A DNA stretch of 64,000 nucleotides from Kitasatospora sp. NBC_00315 (lineage in GTDB: Bacteria; Actinomycetota; Actinomycetes; Streptomycetales; Streptomycetaceae), in assembly GCF_041435095.1 (NCBI RefSeq), contig NZ_CP108025.1:6944001-7008000 (forward strand), given 5' to 3'. The position numbers and the translations under genes are program-made. The notes under the pieces were generated by a model. That model saw only the letters and a program-made list of their open reading frames with translations. It was not told the DNA's origin and did not search any database. Below are positions 59,624 through 64,000 of the stretch, one piece after another (position 1 is the stretch's first letter; each line of letters begins with the position of its first letter).

Positions 59624-60850
59624 TCAGTGCTGCAGGGCCGGGGCAGGCGCCGGGGCGGCCTCGGCCCTGCTCCCCGTGTCGTCCCGGCCGCTGCCGTCGC
59701 CGTCGCGGCCGCGGCGCTCCAGCGCACCGGAGACCAGCGCCAGCAGCAGGGCGGAGGCCGCGAGCGCCGCGCCCACCCAGTCAGGGGCGGTGTAGCCGAA
59801 GCCGGCCGAGATGACCATGCCGCCGATCAGTGCGGCGATGGCGTTGCCGAGGTTGAAGGCGCCGATGTTGACGGCGGAGGCCAGGGTCGGGGCCCCGGCG
59901 GCCTGGTCCAGCACCCGCTTCTGCAGCGGCGGGACGGTGGCGAACCCGAGGGCGCCGATCAGGGTGATGGTCACGGCGGCCGCGAACTTGTCGTGGGCGG
60001 TGACGGTGAACAGGGCCAGCACGAGGGCGAGCGAGCCCAGGGTGACGTACAGCAGCGGCATCAGGGCCCGGTCGGCGAATCGGCCGCCGACCAGGTTCCC
60101 GCCGACCATGCCGAGGCCGAACAGGACGAGCAGCCAGGTGACGGAGGAGTCGGCGAAGCCCGCCACCTCGGTCATCATCGGCGAGATGTAGGTCACGGCG
60201 GCGAACACCCCGCCGAAGCCGAGCACCGTCATGGCCATCGCCAGCAGAACCTGGACGTTGCGGAAGGCGGCGAGTTCGTGCCGCAGGCGGACGCCTTCGG
60301 GGCGGGGGATCTCGGGCACCAGCCGGGCGATGCCGACCAGGCCGAGGACACCGAGGCCCGCGACGATGAAGAAGGTGGCGCGCCAGCCCATGGACTGGCC
60401 CACGTAGGTGCCCAGCGGCACGCCGACCACGTTGGCGACGGTCAGGCCGGTGAACATCATCGCGATGGCGCCGGCCTTCCTGGCCGGGGGGACGAGTCCG
60501 GCCGCTACCACGGAGCCGATGCCGAAGAACGCGCCGTGCGCGAGGGAGGCGACCAGCCGTCCGACCACCATCACCCCGAAGACGGGCGCGACGGCGGAGA
60601 GGACGTTGCCGATCACGAACAGCACCATCAGCAGCATCAGCATCCGCTTGCGGGACACCTTCGTGCCGAGGACGGTCATGACCGGCGCGCCGAGCAGCAC
60701 GCCGAGGGCGTAGCCGGTGACCAGCCAGCCGGCGGTCGGGATGGACACGCCGAAGTCCCCGGCGACCTGGGGCAGCAGGCCCATGATCACGAACTCGGTG
60801 GTCCCGATACCGAAGGCCCCGATGGCGAGGGCCAGTAGTGCGAGAGGCAT
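59624..60850 (-). CDS. MFS exporter, AraJ/DHA1-like
   Basis: 408 residues from ATG 60850 with GGAAGG eight bases upstream. IGAFGIGTTEFVIMGLLPQVA is the characteristic first segment of the AraJ/NepI group, LGTKVSRKRMLM is motif A. Twelve hydrophobic segments, then a basic tail. It likely exports sugars, purines or drugs. Divergent from a MarR gene that shares the operator at 60896-60937. Confidence 0.94.
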   Translation of the reverse strand: MPLALLALAIGAFGIGTTEFVIMGLLPQVAGDFGVSIPTAGWLVTGYALGVLLGAPVMTVLGTKVSRKRMLMLLMVLFVIGNVLSAVAPVFGVMVVGRLVASLAHGAFFGIGSVVAAGLVPPARKAGAIAMMFTGLTVANVVGVPLGTYVGQSMGWRATFFIVAGLGVLGLVGIARLVPEIPRPEGVRLRHELAAFRNVQVLLAMAMTVLGFGGVFAAVTYISPMMTEVAGFADSSVTWLLVLFGLGMVGGNLVGGRFADRALMPLLYVTLGSLALVLALFTVTAHDKFAAAVTITLIGALGFATVPPLQKRVLDQAAGAPTLASAVNIGAFNLGNAIAALIGGMVISAGFGYTAPDWVGAALAASALLLALVSGALERRGRDGDGSGRDDTGSRAEAAPAPAPALQH

Positions 60851-60895
60851 GGGGGCACCTTCCAGATGATTGCTTCCGTGCCTTACAGGCGCCAA

Positions 60896-60937
60896 CAATA
60901 GTTGCAGACGCGGGATGATTGCAAACACTGGCTATTG
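60896..60937. promoter_or_regulatory. Nested inverted repeat between MFS and MarR genes
   Basis: CAATAG (60896-60901) with CTATTG (60932-60937), and inside it TTGCA with TGCAA, form a nested dyad in an AT-richer patch. MarR proteins bind such dyads in shared divergent promoters. Confidence 0.6.
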
Positions 60938-60987
60938 CGGACGTGCTCTATCCTGGGGAGCGCACGAGATGGAGGAGGAAGCCGGAG

Positions 60988-61446
60988 ATGACCGCCACGG
61001 ACCCCGCACTCACCGCCCTCGCCCAGGGCTGGTGCGCCCTGTCGCTGCTCCACGGGCGGATCGAGAGCCACGTCGAGAAGGCCCTCCAGGCCGCCCACGC
61101 ACTGAGCGTGCGCGAGTACTCGCTGCTCGACGTCCTCAGCCGCCAGCACGACGGCGAGGGCGGCCACCTCCAGATGAAGCAGGTCGCGGACGCCGTCGTG
61201 CTCAGCCAGAGCGCCACCACCCGGCTCGTCACCCGGCTGGAGGACCGCGGACTGCTCGCCCGCTACCTCTGCCCGACCGACCGGCGCGGCATCTACACCG
61301 ACGTCAGCGAGAGCGGGCTGGCCCTGCTGGAGCAGGCCCGCCCCACCAACAACGGCGCACTGCGCGAGGCCCTGGACGCGGCCGCAGAGGTGCCCGAGCT
61401 GGCCCCGCTGGTCTCGGCGGTCGAAACGCTGCGCGTCCCGGCCTGA
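60988..61446 (+). CDS. MarR-family transcriptional regulator
   Basis: 152 residues from ATG 60988 with GGAGGAGGAA nine bases upstream. ALSVREYSLLDVLS, MKQVADAVVLSQSATTRLVTRLEDRGLLAR and RRGIYTDVSESGLALL are the winged HTH blocks. It probably represses the divergent MFS exporter and is released by a phenolic or antibiotic ligand. Confidence 0.95.
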   Translation: MTATDPALTALAQGWCALSLLHGRIESHVEKALQAAHALSVREYSLLDVLSRQHDGEGGHLQMKQVADAVVLSQSATTRLVTRLEDRGLLARYLCPTDRRGIYTDVSESGLALLEQARPTNNGALREALDAAAEVPELAPLVSAVETLRVPA

Positions 61447-61595
61447 TCGCGCGCCCTGCGCCGGGCCCGTGCGCAGGCCCCCGACGCTGCGGGCCCCGGG
61501 GGGACGGAGGGGAGCGATCGTCAGGAACACCGGCGTGAGGGCGCGTTGGCACTGCTCCCATCGGTGGGATTCCGGCCGCCCGGTCGCCGTGGTCT

Positions 61596-61624
61596 TTGAC
61601 ACTCCCCGTCGGCCGTCCAAGAAT
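61596..61624 (+). promoter_or_regulatory. Candidate promoter of the GH92 gene
   Basis: TTGACA (61596-61601) is separated by 17 bases from AAGAAT (61619-61624), a good vegetative (HrdB-type) arrangement 41 bases before the GH92 start. Confidence 0.5.
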
Positions 61625-61664
61625 CCGGACGATATGACTTTCTCCTGAGAGAAGGCAGCCGTCC

Positions 61665-64000
61665 GTGCTCCGACCACGATGCGTCCGGCTGTTCGGCGCG
61701 GTTCTGCTGGCGGCGCTGAGCGCCGGTGGTGTCGTCGCCGCTCCGGCCCGAGCGGCCGCCACGCAACCCACCCGGTACGTGGACCCCTTCATCGGTACGG
61801 ACGACAGCACCGCCCCCGATCCGGTGGCGGGCGGCTCCGGGGGCAGCACCTACCCCGGGGCGGTCGTCCCGTTCGGCGGGGTGCAGTTCGGCCCGGACAC
61901 CCCCACCGCCTCGCCGTCCGGATACCGCTTCTCCGACACCGCGGTCGAGGACTTCAGCCTGACGCACTTCGACGGCGCGGGCTGCGCCAACAACGAGGAC
62001 CTGCCGCTGCTGCCGGTCACCGGCGAGATCGGCGCCTCCCCGGGCACCGGATGGACGGGTTACGCCTCGGCGCACAGCAAGGCGGAGGAGTCCGCGGCGC
62101 CCGGCTACTACCGCACGGTGCTGGAGCGCTACGGCACGGGGGTCGAGCTGACCGCCACCACCCGCACCGGCATGGGCCGCCTGACGTACCCCGCCTCGAC
62201 CGCCGCCCGGCTGCTCCTCGGCGCCGGCCGCAGCGCGACCGGCGACCGCGCCGGATCGGTGCGGATCGACGGGTCGGAGATCACCGGCAGCATGACCGCG
62301 GGCGGCTTCTGCGACGCGTCCAAGACCTACCAGATCTACTTCGACCTGCGGTTCGACCGGGAGCCCACCGGTTTCGGCACCTGGACCGGTGACGAGGTCA
62401 CGGCCGGCTCCGCCGACGCCTCGGGCACCAGGACCGGCGCCTACGTCACCTTCGACACGACGAGCGCACCGGTGGTCCGGTTCAAGGTCGGCATCTCGTA
62501 CGTCAGCGTGCAGGGCGCTCAGCGCAACCTCGCCGCGGAGAACCCGGGCTGGGACTTCGACGCCGTGCGCGCAGCCGCCGACGCGGCGTGGAACGGCGTC
62601 CTCGACCGGGTGCAGGTCTCCGGTGGCACGGCCGCCGACCTGCAGAAGTTCTACACCGCGCTCTACCACGTCTTCCAGAGTCCGAACGTCTCCAGCGACG
62701 TCGACGGCGCCTACCGGGGCTTCGACGGCGCCGTGCACAGCTCGGCCCACCCGGTTTACCAGAACTACTCGGGCTGGGACGTCTACCGCTCGTGGGCGGC
62801 GCTGGTCGCCCTGCTCGCGCCGGCCGAGGCGAACGACATCGCCCGCTCACTGGTGCTGGACGGGCAGCAGGGCGGCCTGCTCCCGAAGTGGTCCCAGCAG
62901 ACCAACGAGGACCTCGTGATGACGGGTGATCCGGGCCCGATCGTGGTCGGCAGCCTGTACGCCTTCGGCGCGCGCGACTTCGACACGGCCGCGGCGCTGT
63001 CGCTGATGGAGAAGTCCTCCGGGGGCGGCACCACCCAGGGCAGCCCGATCCGCGGGAACCAGGCGGCCTTCACCGGCCTGCACTACATCCCCGGCAGCCC
63101 CTCCGACTCGCTGGAGTACGCCGCCTCGGACTTCGCGGTGGCCCGGTTCGCCCACGCCCTCGGCGACGAGGAGTCCTACCGCACCCACCTGACCCGGGCG
63201 CAGTGGTGGCGCGAGTCGTTCGGCCCGGAGTCCGGCTACGTGCAGCCGCGCGAGGCCGACGGCGGCTGGCGCCGGCCGCTCGACCCGGCGAGCCCGTCCG
63301 GGTTCACCGAGGGCAACGCCGCGCAGTACACCTGGATGGTCCCGTACGACTACGCCGACCTGGTCGGGGCCATGGGCGGCCGGTTCGTCGCCCGCCAGCG
63401 ACTGGACCACCACTTCACCGAGGTGAACGCGGGCCAGAGCAGGCCCTACTACTACATCGGCAACGAGCCCGAGCACGGTGTCCCGTGGGCGTACAACTTC
63501 GTGGGTCACCCGGCCGGCGCCTCGGACGCGGTGCGCCGGGTGGCGACCGAGTCCTTCACCACCGGCCCCGGCGGGCTGCCCGGCAACGACGACCTGGGCG
63601 CGACCTCGGCCTGGTACGTCTGGGCGGCGCTCGGCATGTACCCGGTGACGCCCGGCGCCGACACGCTCGCCCTGCACGGGCCGCTCTTCCCCGGCCTGGT
63701 GATCCGGCGCCCCGGCGGTGACATCACCGTCGCCACCTCGGGAGTCGGCCCCTACGTCCAGGGCCTGACGGTCGGCCGGGCGGCCACCACCCACAGCTAC
63801 CTCCGCTACCCCGATCTGGCGGCCGGGGCGCAGCTGACCTACACGATGGGCGCGGCTCCCGGCCCGGACTGGGGCACCGGCGCGCAGGACGCCCCGCCCT
63901 CCTTCGCCGACGGGGGCACGCCGTTCCCCGAGGCGCCGGACCTCGGCGAGAACCTGGCCCTGGGCAGGCCGGTGACGGCCTCGGCGCCCTGCGCCGCCGC
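61665..64000 (+). CDS. Secreted alpha-mannosidase (GH92), 3'-truncated by window edge
   Basis: The frame starts at GTG 61665 after GAGAAGG and stays open to the window end (778 codons visible). Signal peptide about 1-28 (LFGAVLLAALSAGG to ARAAA). Blocks: YVDPFIGTD, GSTYPGAVVPFGGVQFGPDT, FSLTHFDGAGC, YQNYSGWDVYRSWAAL, GNAAQYTWMVPYD, YYIGNEPEHGVPWAYNF and SAWYVWAALGMYPVTPG, typical calcium-dependent GH92 exo-alpha-mannosidases. The visible end (ENLALGRPVTAS) is the start of an F5/8 C-type binding domain. Confidence 0.95.
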   Translation, partial: MLRPRCVRLFGAVLLAALSAGGVVAAPARAAATQPTRYVDPFIGTDDSTAPDPVAGGSGGSTYPGAVVPFGGVQFGPDTPTASPSGYRFSDTAVEDFSLTHFDGAGCANNEDLPLLPVTGEIGASPGTGWTGYASAHSKAEESAAPGYYRTVLERYGTGVELTATTRTGMGRLTYPASTAARLLLGAGRSATGDRAGSVRIDGSEITGSMTAGGFCDASKTYQIYFDLRFDREPTGFGTWTGDEVTAGSADASGTRTGAYVTFDTTSAPVVRFKVGISYVSVQGAQRNLAAENPGWDFDAVRAAADAAWNGVLDRVQVSGGTAADLQKFYTALYHVFQSPNVSSDVDGAYRGFDGAVHSSAHPVYQNYSGWDVYRSWAALVALLAPAEANDIARSLVLDGQQGGLLPKWSQQTNEDLVMTGDPGPIVVGSLYAFGARDFDTAAALSLMEKSSGGGTTQGSPIRGNQAAFTGLHYIPGSPSDSLEYAASDFAVARFAHALGDEESYRTHLTRAQWWRESFGPESGYVQPREADGGWRRPLDPASPSGFTEGNAAQYTWMVPYDYADLVGAMGGRFVARQRLDHHFTEVNAGQSRPYYYIGNEPEHGVPWAYNFVGHPAGASDAVRRVATESFTTGPGGLPGNDDLGATSAWYVWAALGMYPVTPGADTLALHGPLFPGLVIRRPGGDITVATSGVGPYVQGLTVGRAATTHSYLRYPDLAAGAQLTYTMGAAPGPDWGTGAQDAPPSFADGGTPFPEAPDLGENLALGRPVTASAPCAA

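Noticed and set aside
1..64000. Transposase, integrase, attachment sites, tRNA or rRNA genes
   Set aside because: None could be recognised on either strand, so the accessory region cannot be tied to an element in this window.

Overview
The window is very GC-rich actinobacterial DNA with frequent GTG starts, purine-rich ribosome binding sites and many 4-base stop/start overlaps. Gene content (SCO6745-type protein, CbtAB with a B12 riboswitch, two-gene bacterial NHEJ, SigK/RskA-type pair, many GntR/MarR/HxlR/LysR regulators) fits a Streptomycetaceae chromosome (Streptomyces or Kitasatospora). The genus is an inference. I saw no rRNA, tRNA, insertion sequence, prophage or CRISPR array.

Region 1 (2-17324) is the most distinctive. 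A tightly coupled operon runs: glycogen-synthase-like glycosyltransferase (cut by the window edge), nucleotidyltransferase, ROK sugar/cyclitol kinase, RmlD-like reductase, NUDIX hydrolase, a second paralogous glycosyltransferase, a HAD phosphatase and a MalQ-type glucanotransferase. After a 312-base gap come a PfkB kinase resembling, from memory, acarbose 7-kinase AcbK, a GMC flavo-oxidoreductase and an aldo/keto reductase. A two-part radical SAM enzyme and a convergent LysE-type exporter follow. The order strongly recalls the acarbose (acb) genes S-R-P-J-I-Q-K, so this is probably the right-hand part of a pseudo-oligosaccharide/C7-cyclitol cluster. The GMC, AKR and radical SAM genes are additions I do not know from acarbose. 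The two main intergenic gaps share GCAA-N4-TTGC operator pairs 23 bp apart, suggesting common control by a MalR/LacI-type maltose regulator. No cyclitol synthase is in view; it would have to lie left of the window.

Region 2 (17600-27641) holds accessory chromosomal genes: a DUF6308-like protein, a secreted serine hydrolase, a fasciclin lipoprotein beside a membrane-anchored sulfite-oxidase-like enzyme, a GntR regulator with a palindromic operator facing an SCO6745-family gene, and a CPBP protease/histidine kinase/LuxR response regulator operon.

Region 3 (27911-37941) is a stress and lipid block. A two-domain SDR and a spore-photoproduct-lyase-like radical SAM protein diverge from a 29-codon leader ORF, an ECF sigma factor, its zinc-type anti-sigma factor, an FAD amine-oxidase-like protein, a DUF1365 protein, a cyclopropane-fatty-acid-synthase-like methyltransferase, a 28-codon ORF and a DUF1295 membrane reductase. 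A SpoIIE-type phosphatase converges on it. A perfect 26-bp inverted repeat sits in the divergent spacer at 38010-38093.

Region 4 (38166-49758) contains an RluA-like / SDR / QueA-like operon, four regulator-plus-target sets with visible operators (LysR/alcohol dehydrogenase, HxlR/MFS, CsoR, and the B12 riboswitch in front of cbtB-cbtA), Ogt, a thioesterase and a histidine-phosphatase-fold protein lacking both catalytic histidines. Region 5 (49933-64000) contains a Pol-Lig LigD and Ku, a DinB-like protein, a secreted GH89 enzyme, an SGNH hydrolase, a methyltransferase, an HbpS/GlcG-like protein, a MarR/MFS divergent pair and a secreted GH92 alpha-mannosidase cut off at the right edge.
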